IMG/VR virus record: IMGVR_UViG_3300042922_000698
Span: 1-36,297 of that record
Length of the DNA stretch: 36,297 nt
Source of the DNA: a virus
Reading direction: 5' to 3' (one strand)
Each line of letters begins with the position of its first letter. Positions within the stretch are counted from its first letter, which is position 1. A program made the position numbers and the translations under genes. Positions 1-7,487 of this stretch are shown one piece after another. The notes under the pieces are model-generated. The model was not told the origin of the DNA and made no database searches. It worked only from the letters and a program-made list of their open reading frames with translations.

Positions 1-176
1 TGGTTGCCCTGATGGTGCTGGTGGCGCTGATTAACCGATACTGGCTGGTACCGCGATTCCGCCTGGCTGGCAGCGGGACGCAGCAAAAATTTATTCGCAT
101 GACGCAGCTTGAACTGCTGCTGGCGTGCGGAGTGGTTGGGCTGGTCAGCGTATTTGCCACGCTGTCGCCAGCCTGA
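1..176 (+). CDS. yebZ: CopD/YebZ-family membrane protein, C-terminal end (partial)
   Basis: The first complete codon is at position 3; the frame runs 58 codons to a TGA at 174-176. The visible end has one hydrophobic stretch, a basic cytoplasmic-looking segment ([13 protein letters not shown]), then a last membrane helix ending FATLSPA. This tail looks like the end of the CopD-family (copper resistance D) inner-membrane protein that precedes yebY in enteric bacteria. The family is linked to copper uptake or homeostasis in the inner membrane. The yebZ-yebY order is the known one, which supports the call; only the last fifth of the protein is in the window, so the name rests on context and a short match. 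Confidence 0.75.
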   Translation, partial: VALMVLVALINRYWLVPRFRLAGSGTQQKFIRMTQLELLLACGVVGLVSVFATLSPA

Positions 177-204
177 ATGTGGTTTAAGAGAGAAAAGGGT
201 AGTT

Positions 205-552
205 ATGTTGCTGAAGAAAGTGATCCCCGCAATCCTGTTGTTATCCGTATGCGGCCAGGCGCTGGCGGCACAAATCATTACCGTCAGCCGCTTTGAGATC
301 GGTAAAGAGAAGTGGCCGTTTAACCGTGAAGAGGTGATGCTGACCTGTGAGAAAGATGGTGCGATGTTTGCCATCAACCCGAGCACGCTGATGACATACC
401 CCCTGAACGATATCGCCGACACACTGTTCAAAAACAAACAGGTGAAAGCGCAGCCGATCAGCGTGATTCAGGTTGAAGATAAAGCGCATCCGGGCCAGAT
501 GATGAGTCTGCAGCCGATTGTTGAGCGCACCCAGGCGCTGTGCGGTAAATAA
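205..552 (+). CDS. yebY: YebY family protein (DUF2511), secreted
   Basis: A 115-residue protein. The ATG at 205 was chosen over an upstream ATG at 109 because a purine-rich ribosome site (GAGAGAAAAGGG) lies just before it and the protein then begins with a clean signal peptide: Lys-Lys, a hydrophobic core, and a likely cut after LAA. The mature part keeps the family pattern seen in E. coli YebY (ITVSRFEIGKEKWPFNREEV, then INPSTLMTYPLNDIA). The role is unknown; periplasmic location is inferred from the signal peptide. It lies 28 bases after the copD-like gene, so the two are probably cotranscribed. It is intact and belongs to the host flank. Confidence 0.9.
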   Translation: MLLKKVIPAILLLSVCGQALAAQIITVSRFEIGKEKWPFNREEVMLTCEKDGAMFAINPSTLMTYPLNDIADTLFKNKQVKAQPISVIQVEDKAHPGQMMSLQPIVERTQALCGK

Positions 553-670
553 ACCTGTCGGGTGCAGCACCGCGCTGCGCCCAACCCCTCTTTTTTGCCG
601 TTGCGATCACAAACTGATCCGGTTTATGGTCCTGCGCCTCCCGTTTGCTGGCAATTCCACCGCGCTGTTC

Positions 671-676
671 TAATGT
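671..676 (+). promoter_or_regulatory. -10 element of sdsR
   Basis: TAATGT, six bases upstream of the inferred sdsR 5' end at 683, with a C directly before it as preferred by sigma-S holoenzyme. No good -35 match is visible, as expected for this class. Confidence 0.6.
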
Positions 677-682
677 TAAATG

Positions 683-782
683 GCAAGGCGACATCGCCTT
701 CATAAATGCCAACTTTTAGCGCACGGCTCCTTGAGAGCCATTTCCCTGGACCGAATATAGGAATCGTATTCGGTCTTTTTTT
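683..782 (+). ncRNA. sdsR: SdsR (RyeB) small RNA
   Basis: About 100 nt matching the sigma-S-dependent, Hfq-binding SdsR RNA of enteric bacteria: it begins GCAAGGCG, carries the conserved single-stranded target-pairing stretch AATGCCAACTTTTAGCGCAC, then a middle hairpin (GGCTC..GAGCC) and a terminator hairpin (GACCGAATA..TATTCGGTC) ending in seven T. The -10 element TAATGT at 671-676, with C at -13, fits a sigma-S promoter. In enterics SdsR represses several outer-membrane and mismatch-repair mRNAs. The distal arm of its terminator is the prophage attachment core, so the RNA stays complete after integration, but all DNA downstream is phage. Exact ends are inferred from the family. Confidence 0.9.
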
Positions 783-783
783 G
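766..783. other. attL core (18-bp direct repeat)
   Basis: GTATTCGGTCTTTTTTTG occurs here and again at 34373-34390, bracketing every phage gene. The copy here is the 3' arm and T-tract of the sdsR terminator. Identity ends sharply on both sides (C versus A before it, G versus T after it), as expected for a crossover core shared by attB and attP. Confidence 0.9.
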
Positions 784-851
784 GTTGGCATTTAAAAATA
801 GTAACTTACAATATAATCAATCAGTTAAGCCCAACCCTGTTATCTTCTGTT

Positions 852-1916
852 CTACTCTGCTGGACCCTGTGCCGCCACTTTGCCGCCATTTTTCTTTGCC
901 AATAACGCCAGCGGATTGCAGCGAATTGCATCCTCAAGATGATCGGGCGCGAAGTGCGCATAACGCATCGTCACCCTGATGTCGGAATGCCCGAGAATAC
1001 GCTGCAGCACGATGATGTTTCCCCCGGCCATCATAAAGTGACTGGCAAAGCTATGGCGCAGTACATGGCTCATCTGGCCTTCAGGTAATTCAATACCGGC
1101 CAGGCGAATGACCCGATAAAACTGGCGATAGCACTCTGCAAAAAAACGGCCCTCTTTGTCTTTTAATTCATTATACAGAGCGTTGTCGATGGGTACCGAG
1201 CGGTTCTTTTTGCCTTTGGTATTGATGAAAGTGATTTTGTTTGGGGACAATTGTGAGGCTTTAAGATTCGCGGCTTCACTCCATCGGCACCCGGTTGAAA
1301 GGCAGATTTTGATAATCAGCGTCAGATCAGGGTTATCGTGAACTTGGCAGGCGGCAAACAGCTTTTGTATCTGGGCTTCAGTCAACCATGCCATTTCTTT
1401 CTCTGGCTGATCAAACTCGCGTATATTTTTAAGTGGGTTGGGGTAGCTGATTTCGCCAAGCCGTTCCAGTTCATTAAAAAGAGCCCGAAGGAATGCATGT
1501 TCACAGTTAATGGTACCCGGTGAGACCTTTAACGATTTATCACTGGTTTTGTATCCGTTCTGTATGAGTCCCTGTAAACGCCGATCCCGATAATGTGCCC
1601 AATCCTTCGAAGTGATAGAGGCAGCAACGGGGTTTCCCATACCATTGCAAATAATATTGAGTTTGCCGAGTCGGCCTTTTCTGTCACTTAGCGAGCAACC
1701 GTGCAGTTTGTACCATAGCTCGATAAGTTCGCTAAGCTTGCGGTTATCCTCTTTCTCAGCCAGCCAGGGTTTAGCCTTCATTTCGTCCTGAGTGTATTGC
1801 TCAAAGGCAATGGCTTCGGCACGGGTCCTGAACTGTCGTCTCACTCGTTTACCATCCCTTCCATTGAGATAGCACTCGCAGAGCCACTTACCTGTATTTA
1901 ATTTCCTTATTGCCAT
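852..1916 (-). CDS. int: P2-type tyrosine integrase
   Basis: 354 residues, typical for P2-family integrases. It catalyses recombination between attP and attB, and excision together with a Cox-type factor. The N-terminal arm-binding part starts like P2 Int (MAIRKL, then RRQFRTRAEAIAFEQYT). The catalytic core shows Arg211 (STGCRWSEA), His284 and Arg287 (HVLRHSFASH), His310 (LGHS) and the nucleophile Tyr319 (MRYAHF), so it should be active. The start ATG has the ribosome site AAGGGGGA five bases upstream. The gene ends 68 bases from attL. It lies next to ogr, on the opposite side of the attachment site from cI, unlike P2, and a LexA box covers its promoter. Confidence 0.96.
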   Translation of the reverse strand: MAIRKLNTGKWLCECYLNGRDGKRVRRQFRTRAEAIAFEQYTQDEMKAKPWLAEKEDNRKLSELIELWYKLHGCSLSDRKGRLGKLNIICNGMGNPVAASITSKDWAHYRDRRLQGLIQNGYKTSDKSLKVSPGTINCEHAFLRALFNELERLGEISYPNPLKNIREFDQPEKEMAWLTEAQIQKLFAACQVHDNPDLTLIIKICLSTGCRWSEAANLKASQLSPNKITFINTKGKKNRSVPIDNALYNELKDKEGRFFAECYRQFYRVIRLAGIELPEGQMSHVLRHSFASHFMMAGGNIIVLQRILGHSDIRVTMRYAHFAPDHLEDAIRCNPLALLAKKNGGKVAAQGPAE

Positions 1917-1920
1917 GCAA

Positions 1921-1940
1921 TCCCCCTTGATAAAAGGGGA
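1921..1940 (-). promoter_or_regulatory. Hairpin covering the int ribosome binding site
   Basis: On the minus strand TCCCCTTT and AAGGGGGA can form an 8-bp stem (one G-U pair) with loop TATC. The 3' arm contains the int Shine-Dalgarno sequence. If the mRNA starts at or upstream of 1940 the hairpin would mask the site; with the promoter proposed at 1943-1971 the start would fall near 1936 and cut into the 5' arm. Confidence 0.4.
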
Positions 1941-1942
1941 TT

Positions 1943-1971
1943 AAATTACTGTATGTAAAAACAGTATTCAA
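1943..1971 (-). promoter_or_regulatory. int promoter overlapped by a LexA (SOS) box
   Basis: On the minus strand TTGAAT (1966-1971) and TAATTT (1943-1948) are separated by 17 bases. A LexA box fills the spacer: at 1947-1966 the plus strand reads TACTGTATGTAAAAACAGTA, which has CTGT-N8-ACAG and both flanking TA pairs of the consensus. Binding of LexA here would block polymerase. The -10 is a weak match (3 of 6), so the promoter is less certain than the operator. Confidence 0.75.
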
Positions 1972-1997
1972 TGTTTGATTATGGATTTTCAAACATG

Positions 1998-2018
1998 AAA
2001 AAGCCCTTTGAGCGGGCT
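1998..2018 (-). terminator. Rho-independent terminator after ogr
   Basis: Minus strand: AGCCC, 7-base loop, GGGCT followed by TTTTTC, three bases after the ogr stop codon. It would end the D-ogr tail transcript and insulate int from it. Confidence 0.75.
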
Positions 2019-2021
2019 AAA

Positions 2022-2237
2022 TTAATGCAGAAGGGAAGGTTGCTGTTGGCTGGTGTAGAGTGGCACCTTATTGATTTGCCCAGGCGAGACAATCATTCCA
2101 GTCACGGTCTCGTGTGTTTTGAATGTGCAGCTGCAATTAATATTCTGGCACTGGTGATAACGTTCTTTTGTTTCTTTTGAAACATAGCGGCTGCTTTTTG
2201 CGTGGGCTGCTGTCTGGCATAAAGGGCAGTGCATCAT
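2022..2237 (-). CDS. ogr: Late gene transcriptional activator Ogr/Delta
   Basis: 71 residues beginning MMHCPLC, the usual length of the P2 Ogr/186 B family (about 72). Ogr binds upstream of late promoters and recruits RNA polymerase through its alpha subunit. The zinc site is complete: Cys4, Cys7, Cys30 and Cys35 (C-x2-C-x22-C-x4-C), with the conserved stretch TKERYHQCQN. Three ATG codons in a row (2240, 2237, 2234) follow a GAGGA ribosome site; 2237 gives eight bases spacing and the family's usual N-terminus. The longer upstream frame has no support. It follows gene D as in P2. Confidence 0.93.
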   Translation of the reverse strand: MMHCPLCQTAAHAKSSRYVSKETKERYHQCQNINCSCTFKTHETVTGMIVSPGQINKVPLYTSQQQPSLLH

Positions 2238-2315
2238 CATCGATATCCTCAAAAAGGGCAGGGGAGAGCCACTTAGTTTGAATATGCAAATCGTGTTTTG
2301 CAAATTACACCCGAA

Positions 2316-3491
2316 TTAAGTAGTTTCCGTTTCACCCTCTGTTTCTGACTGATATTCAATATCTTTAAGCAGCACTTCAAACTCAAGCGTGGTTGTGTAT
2401 CCGCTGCCGCTCAGGCTATGCGTCACCTTACTGATAATCCACGGCTGTGCATCGATCACTGATTTAAAGCCGCTCACCCTGACCGGCGTTTCCGGGTACA
2501 GGTCGGCACGTCCCATCGCGAGCGTAAGCGAGAACTCAGCGACGCCGCGCTGCAGCTTATCCCATTTCGCTTTAGCCGCCCGCATCGCGGCCGCTTTCGT
2601 CGCATACACGGTCGTCAGGGTGAATATGTTGTCTTCCGTGCCAGCCAGATAATCACCCTCTCTGGCCTCCGGCGTCTTGGTCGCGGTCGCCTTTTTCTTC
2701 TTCGCAGCCGGGTGCTCCAGCGCGCGCAGATGCTTTTCTTTCGGCTTGCGCTTTACCTTAACTTTCTTTGGCTTCGGGTCTTTGGTATGCAGCCAGCTCG
2801 CAGAGACGCCAGTGTATGCGCCACGGTCGGCAATGCTGAAGCTGTGCCGGTCGCCATCCTGCCGCGTGATCGTCATCTGCGGGATTGGCTTGCCGCTGGC
2901 GGTTACACCGTTACCGGGCTTTATAAACAGAAGTCGTCCGGCCTTCACTGCCGCAACCGCGCCGTACAGCGTGGCGAGTCGCGTCAGGAATTTAGCGTCT
3001 GTCTCCTGCGTCTGGTCAATGTGAGCCACGGAAATTCCGGCGAATCCATCGGCCAGCATTGGCTTTAAGTTATTGCGCCCGGCAATCTGCGTCACGACTT
3101 CCCCCAGGGTGGTGTCGTGATAGGACACCTCCCGGCGGGAATTGAGTGAGCCACGGAAATCAGCGCTGCGGGCGCGGATTGTCATGGTGTCCGGCGCGCC
3201 GTGGTGCTCAACCTCATCAACGGTGAAATTACCTTTGCCGAAAAGCGTCTGGCCTTTCCAGCCGAGAAACAGCGTTATCACCGCACCGCGTACCGGCATA
3301 GCCAGCTGCCCGTCGGCGTCGTCCAGCTCAATATCCAGCTGGTCAGCCTCAAAGCCGCGATTATCGGTCAGCGTCATCGAGATAAGGCGATCCCGGATAT
3401 TGGTTGTGACGTCTTTAGAATTAACCTTCAGCATGAAATCCGGCGTCAGCTGCGCCCCGGCCTGCACAGGCAGGCTGCTTATCCCGATCAT
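2316..3491 (-). CDS. D: Tail protein gpD (late control D, baseplate hub)
   Basis: 391 residues, matching the P2 gpD family. gpD forms the hub of the baseplate to which the spike gpV is attached and is needed for tail assembly. The N-terminal half has the family fold (LTPDFMLKVNSKDVT, FEADQLDIELDD). A strongly basic, low-complexity insert of Lys, Pro and Ala (about residues 239-275) precedes the C-terminal domain; I cannot say whether it is typical. Its start overlaps the stop of gene U (ATGA), so translation is probably coupled in the FI-FII-E-T-U-D operon. Confidence 0.94.
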   Translation of the reverse strand: MIGISSLPVQAGAQLTPDFMLKVNSKDVTTNIRDRLISMTLTDNRGFEADQLDIELDDADGQLAMPVRGAVITLFLGWKGQTLFGKGNFTVDEVEHHGAPDTMTIRARSADFRGSLNSRREVSYHDTTLGEVVTQIAGRNNLKPMLADGFAGISVAHIDQTQETDAKFLTRLATLYGAVAAVKAGRLLFIKPGNGVTASGKPIPQMTITRQDGDRHSFSIADRGAYTGVSASWLHTKDPKPKKVKVKRKPKEKHLRALEHPAAKKKKATATKTPEAREGDYLAGTEDNIFTLTTVYATKAAAMRAAKAKWDKLQRGVAEFSLTLAMGRADLYPETPVRVSGFKSVIDAQPWIISKVTHSLSGSGYTTTLEFEVLLKDIEYQSETEGETETT

Positions 3492-4015
3492 CCGAGCAGC
3501 CCCCCTGCAGTTGAAATCAGGCTACCGGCCGCCGACTTCACGCCGTCAATTGCTGACGTGAGCTGCCCTGGCAGGCTGGCGGATCCGCTGATAAGACCAT
3601 CAGCCTGTTTCTTTAGATCGCCAAACATCGAGGTGAGCGACTCATCAACGCGCTTCAGGCTCAGGGTAAACATGATTTTACTGGCCGTCCCGTTTGGATA
3701 AAACTCGCTGAAGGTGTTAGAAATACTCTCGATCACGTACATGCCGTAAATCATGCCGCTGCCGCCAATCAGCGGCCATGCCATCCCCTCGTCGGCCATC
3801 AGGCGGACGGTCATCAGCGACACCGAGCCGCCTGTGATTTCCGGGCGCAGCTCCCCGGATAGCGTGATTTTTTCATCGCCCGGCCCGATAAACTGCGCCG
3901 CCGGACGCTGCCCGAACCGGCTGTTAGTGGGCCAGCGGTAGTCGATATTCTGCTGCATATCCCCGTAAGGCAGGGTCTGTCGCATAAACGGCATCATGCC
4001 GTAAATCATCATCAT
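3488..4015 (-). CDS. U: Tail protein gpU (tail terminator)
   Basis: 175 residues, P2 gpU family, containing the shared pattern FMRQTLPYGDMQQNIDYRWP and AWPLIGGSGMIYGMYVI. gpU caps the end of the contractile tail and is needed for joining to the head (known for the family). Three ATG codons follow the ribosome site GGGAGG; the first gives seven bases spacing and is used here. The T stop codon lies inside the ribosome site region, so T, U and D are tightly coupled. Confidence 0.93.
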   Translation of the reverse strand: MMMIYGMMPFMRQTLPYGDMQQNIDYRWPTNSRFGQRPAAQFIGPGDEKITLSGELRPEITGGSVSLMTVRLMADEGMAWPLIGGSGMIYGMYVIESISNTFSEFYPNGTASKIMFTLSLKRVDESLTSMFGDLKKQADGLISGSASLPGQLTSAIDGVKSAAGSLISTAGGLLG

Positions 4016-4018
4016 CGT

Positions 4019-6481
4019 TTAATCCTCCCAGCCCATTTTGCTGCGGTTCTGCGCCTGGCGGTTGCGCTGCTCTTTTGCCTGGTGCTGCGCCATCAGCGCC
4101 ATTGCGTCGTCTTTGGTCATACCCTCATGCATGTTGATTTCATACTGATAAGTATTCTGGCTGCGATCGGTGAATCCGCTCCCAGCTGACGGGGCTGAAA
4201 CCGGGCGGTAAGGCGCACCACCATAAGCGATGTTGTATTGCAGCCCGCTGGTATCTGCGCCCGCGCCACCGGTTGCTACCGGATCCGGGGACGGGACTTT
4301 GTCTTTGAGGCCATCGGATTTCGTGTCGATAATGCCGAGCTTATCCAGCACCCAGTTGATGCCGCCCATAAGCTGATCGAGCGCGTGGCTCGGGATTTTC
4401 AGCGCCTCAGCCAGCATGTTGCCGAACTTCTTACCCATGTCTCCGGCGGCGGCAAGTTCGGTCTGCGTGGATTTCACCGGCTCCAGCAGCTTGCCGAACC
4501 AGTCCCACAGCTCTTTGACCTTGCCGCCTACCCACTCAAAAACCGGCTTCAGCGAACCGAAGGAATCACTGATCGGCCCCATCGCTGCGGTAAACCCTTC
4601 GGCCATGCCTGCTATAAAGGCGCTGATAGGCTCCCAGTATTTGCGCACCAGTAGCGCCCCGGCCACGATTGCCGCCACGACGGCCACCACCGGCAGCGTG
4701 ATAGCGCCGAGCGCGGCCGTAATAGCTCCGCCAGCGATGCTGAATGCCGTGCCGAGAAACCCCGCACCGGCAATCAGGGTATTCACGCCCGCAATTACCG
4801 GCCAGGCTACCAGCCCGATTGCGCCCAGCGCCCCGGCCAGCATCAGCCCGCCCATTACCACTTTTGCTATACCGCCTGCCAGCGCAGGGTTAGCTTTAAT
4901 CCAGTTATCAACCGTCAGCAGCAGTGCCGCCGTGTCCTGGGTAAGTGCGCGCAGGCTGCCGTCGTTCTGATCAAAGAGATCGGTGCCAATAGCCTCATAA
5001 GCAGACTGCAGCTCTTTCAGGTCGCCGCCGAGATTATCCTGCATGACCTGGACCAGCTCGGCCGTTTTACCATCAGAGGCTTTAAACGTGGCGGTCAGCT
5101 GATCGAGCTTACCGGTTGAGGCGGCGGTCATCAGCACGGCGGCCGATGAGCTGGCCTCCTCGCCGAATATGGTTTTCATATACTCGGCGCGCTGACCTGT
5201 TCCCAGCTTGTGTCTATCAAAACTCGCCTGCATTTCTTTCAGGATGGTGAATATCGGGCGGGTATTTCCTTTGCCGTCTGCCGTTTTAATCCCCAGCTCT
5301 TTGATAGCCTTGGATGATTCGCCGGTAGGAGCCTGCAGCCTGCTCAGTACGGCGCGGCTTCCCGTACCGGCCATTGAGCCGGTTATTTTGGCATCGTGCA
5401 GAGCGCCGACCATCGCCGCCGCCTGCTCGATGCTGACACCTGCGTTTTTCGCTACCGGGGCGACGTAGGTCAGCGAGTCGCTGAGCCCGTCAAAGTCAGC
5501 GGCCGTTTTATTCATGGTCATCGACAGCACGTCGCCGATGTGTGCCACCTTATCGTTTGAAAGCTGGAAGGCTGACTTCATCCCCATCAGCAGCCCGGCG
5601 TTTTCCTCCATCGTGCGCTTGTTTGCCAGCGCCATGTTGAGCGTAACCGGCGTAACGGCCTGTACGGCAGCGGCATCACCGCCGCCTTTGGCGATAACGA
5701 TTTGCGCGCCTGCGGCATCATCGGCAGAGGCGGCGGTTGTATCACCCAGCTGACGCGCCTGCGCACGCAGGGCTTTCATTTCCGGCGATTCTTTCCCCAC
5801 GCCGAGCACGGCCTGCAGCTCGGAATTTTTCTGTGCAAAATCAAACCCCGGCATCAGCAGCGAGGTTGCTGCCATGCCGCCAACCGTGGCAGCACCGATA
5901 CCGGCCGCGCCCATGTTCCGCACCTTGCCTGACAGCTCCTGCCCTTTGCGGTAGCGTTCGCTGGTCTGGTTCAGCCGCTCCTGCTGCGCATTCAGCCGCT
6001 GCAGCTCCATTTTCTGCCGACTCAGACTGACGGTTGCCTGCGCTGAGGCGGATTTCAGGCGCTTCTGCTCGCTGCTTAGGGCTTTGGTGGAAATCCCCGC
6101 GGCGTTAAGTGCCTCGCGCTGCTGCTGCACCGAAAGGCGCAGGCTGTTGGACTTCGTCTGCAGCTCCGACGCTGCCTGGCGGGCCTTTTCCAGTGCGCGG
6201 GCCTGCTGTGTTGTCGGGCGCTCCGTGTTTTTAAACTGCACGGCCAGCGCCGCTACCTCCTGTTTTGCATCTTTGAGGCTCTGCTGCGTGACGGCCAGCT
6301 GCGCACTGGCCTTGCGGAAGCCATCAATTTTCCCCGCCTGTGCATCCAGCTCCTTAATCGTCGTCTGCGTCTGGCGTATGTCAGATGACAGATTTTTGGC
6401 AGCGGTCTGTACGGCTTTGAAGGGGCGCGAGGCTTTGTCTACAGCATTCAGCAGCACCTGAACCTTGAGGTTATTGCTCAT
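4019..6481 (-). CDS. T: Tail tape measure protein gpT
   Basis: 820 residues, as expected for the P2 tape measure protein, whose length sets tail length. The N-terminal 180 residues are a long Gln/Lys/Glu/Ala-rich coiled coil starting MSNNLKVQVLLNAVDKASRP. A TP901-type core follows (ALRAQARQLGDTTAASADDAA, then the Met/Gly/Ala-rich LLMGMKSAFQLS). Three or so strongly hydrophobic helices lie near residues 545-625 and could enter the host membrane during DNA ejection. The C-terminal end is polar (HQAKEQRNRQAQNRSKMGWED). The start overlaps the end of the E' frame by 11 bases, the usual P2 arrangement. Confidence 0.95.
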   Translation of the reverse strand: MSNNLKVQVLLNAVDKASRPFKAVQTAAKNLSSDIRQTQTTIKELDAQAGKIDGFRKASAQLAVTQQSLKDAKQEVAALAVQFKNTERPTTQQARALEKARQAASELQTKSNSLRLSVQQQREALNAAGISTKALSSEQKRLKSASAQATVSLSRQKMELQRLNAQQERLNQTSERYRKGQELSGKVRNMGAAGIGAATVGGMAATSLLMPGFDFAQKNSELQAVLGVGKESPEMKALRAQARQLGDTTAASADDAAGAQIVIAKGGGDAAAVQAVTPVTLNMALANKRTMEENAGLLMGMKSAFQLSNDKVAHIGDVLSMTMNKTAADFDGLSDSLTYVAPVAKNAGVSIEQAAAMVGALHDAKITGSMAGTGSRAVLSRLQAPTGESSKAIKELGIKTADGKGNTRPIFTILKEMQASFDRHKLGTGQRAEYMKTIFGEEASSSAAVLMTAASTGKLDQLTATFKASDGKTAELVQVMQDNLGGDLKELQSAYEAIGTDLFDQNDGSLRALTQDTAALLLTVDNWIKANPALAGGIAKVVMGGLMLAGALGAIGLVAWPVIAGVNTLIAGAGFLGTAFSIAGGAITAALGAITLPVVAVVAAIVAGALLVRKYWEPISAFIAGMAEGFTAAMGPISDSFGSLKPVFEWVGGKVKELWDWFGKLLEPVKSTQTELAAAGDMGKKFGNMLAEALKIPSHALDQLMGGINWVLDKLGIIDTKSDGLKDKVPSPDPVATGGAGADTSGLQYNIAYGGAPYRPVSAPSAGSGFTDRSQNTYQYEINMHEGMTKDDAMALMAQHQAKEQRNRQAQNRSKMGWED

Positions 6482-6907
6482 CCGTGGTTGCTCCGCTGCG
6501 GATAAAGGCTTTATGCCGCCAGCCCATCAGCTCGGCCAGCGGCATGTCGTACATCTCGGAAGGTTGCCAGTGAAATATCGTGGCAATGTCGGCCATCAGG
6601 TCGTTGACCGTCAGGCCGTGCGGCCAGTCTATTCGTCCGACTTCGACTGCAAAAAACCAATCACCTTGCCGCCCAGCGCAATCAGGTCAACCGGATCAAG
6701 GGCGTTACATTCGGCCTTTGTCAGTGCTGGCAGGGTAATGCGGGGCAGCACTGTCAGGAGTGAGTCAACATCCGACTGGCACAGATCAGCCAGGCGAACG
6801 CCGCGCAGGCTTCCGGCATTCGGCTTAATCAGCTCCACGCTTTTGATTTCGGTTTCGCCGCGCATCAGCGGGGTTTCAAACTCAACAACGTTATCTTTCT
6901 TTTCCAT
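6471..6907 (-). CDS. E': Tail assembly chaperone gpE+E' (frameshift product)
   Basis: A -1 ribosomal frameshift at the slippery heptamer T-TTT-TTG (plus strand 6650-6656, reading on the minus strand) joins the first 86 residues of gpE to a 59-residue extension that begins AVEVGR and ends at a TAA at 6471-6473. The extension carries the P2 E' pattern (DWPHGLTVNDLMADIATIF). The 145-residue product closely matches the P2 E+E' length of 142. Such short/long pairs help wrap the tape measure during tail assembly. The extension frame has no start codon of its own, which agrees with frameshift expression. The positions are read directly; the efficiency cannot be judged. Confidence 0.92.
6629..6907 (-). 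CDS. E: Tail assembly chaperone gpE (short form)
   Basis: 92 residues, the unshifted product of the same start as E+E'. It begins MEKKDNVVEFETPLMRGET and shows the family pattern LRGVRLADLCQSDVDSLLTVLPRIT. It ends six codons after the slippery site. It lies between the tail tube gene and the tape measure gene, the standard place for tail chaperones in P2, lambda (G/GT) and others. Confidence 0.93.
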   Translation of the reverse strand: MEKKDNVVEFETPLMRGETEIKSVELIKPNAGSLRGVRLADLCQSDVDSLLTVLPRITLPALTKAECNALDPVDLIALGGKVIGFLQSKSDE

Positions 6908-6965
6908 GATTATTCTCTGTTCACTGTAGTCAGTTAAAGCCAGCGCCGTGCGCTGGCGTCAGGGT

Positions 6966-7475
6966 TTATACCAGGCCGAGGTTTTTACGGCGCTGCTCAA
7001 GACGGTCAGTGCCGTTGACCTTCTCCACCATGTTGATGGTGTCGATTTCGATCAGCTCTTTGCCGTTAAAGGTCAGCTTGTAATAGGTGTTTTTGGAGGT
7101 GATTTTGGTTTCGGTATCTTCACCCTGTTTGGCTTCGCCAAAATCAAACGACTGATGCTTACCGCGCACCTCAATCTCTACCGCGATTTCCTCGCCGGTA
7201 TCGTCGCGCTGGTAAGAGCCGGTAAAGCGCAGGGGAATGTCAGACGCGCCCCATTGCGTGAGAACCAGCTCATCAATGCCGCCGATGCTCCATTCAACAT
7301 CGAGCGCGTCATCTTCCAGACCGTTATCGATAAAGGCCGCGCCGCTCATGCCGCCTGCGCGGAACGGGTCGAGCTTGCGCGCCAGCTTAGGCAGGGTCAC
7401 GGCGGTGACGACGCCCTGATAGCTGTTAGCGTTATTAAAAAGGTTCATGCCCTTCAGTTTGCGTGGCAGTGCCAT
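6966..7475 (-). CDS. FII: Major tail tube protein gpFII
   Basis: 169 residues, close to P2 gpFII (172). It polymerises into the inner tube of the contractile tail. The start MALPRKLKGMNLF and the C-terminal block KELIEIDTINMVEKVNGTDR match the family. It sits 12 bases after FI, and both are expressed from the same late transcript. Confidence 0.95.
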   Translation of the reverse strand: MALPRKLKGMNLFNNANSYQGVVTAVTLPKLARKLDPFRAGGMSGAAFIDNGLEDDALDVEWSIGGIDELVLTQWGASDIPLRFTGSYQRDDTGEEIAVEIEVRGKHQSFDFGEAKQGEDTETKITSKNTYYKLTFNGKELIEIDTINMVEKVNGTDRLEQRRKNLGLV

Positions 7476-7487
7476 TTATCCGGCTCC

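Noticed and set aside
785-793. TTGGCATTT just after attL, complementary to AAATGCCAA at 704-712 in SdsR
   Set aside because: A 9-base match to the SdsR pairing region is interesting, but it is too short and follows the terminator; chance is enough to explain it.
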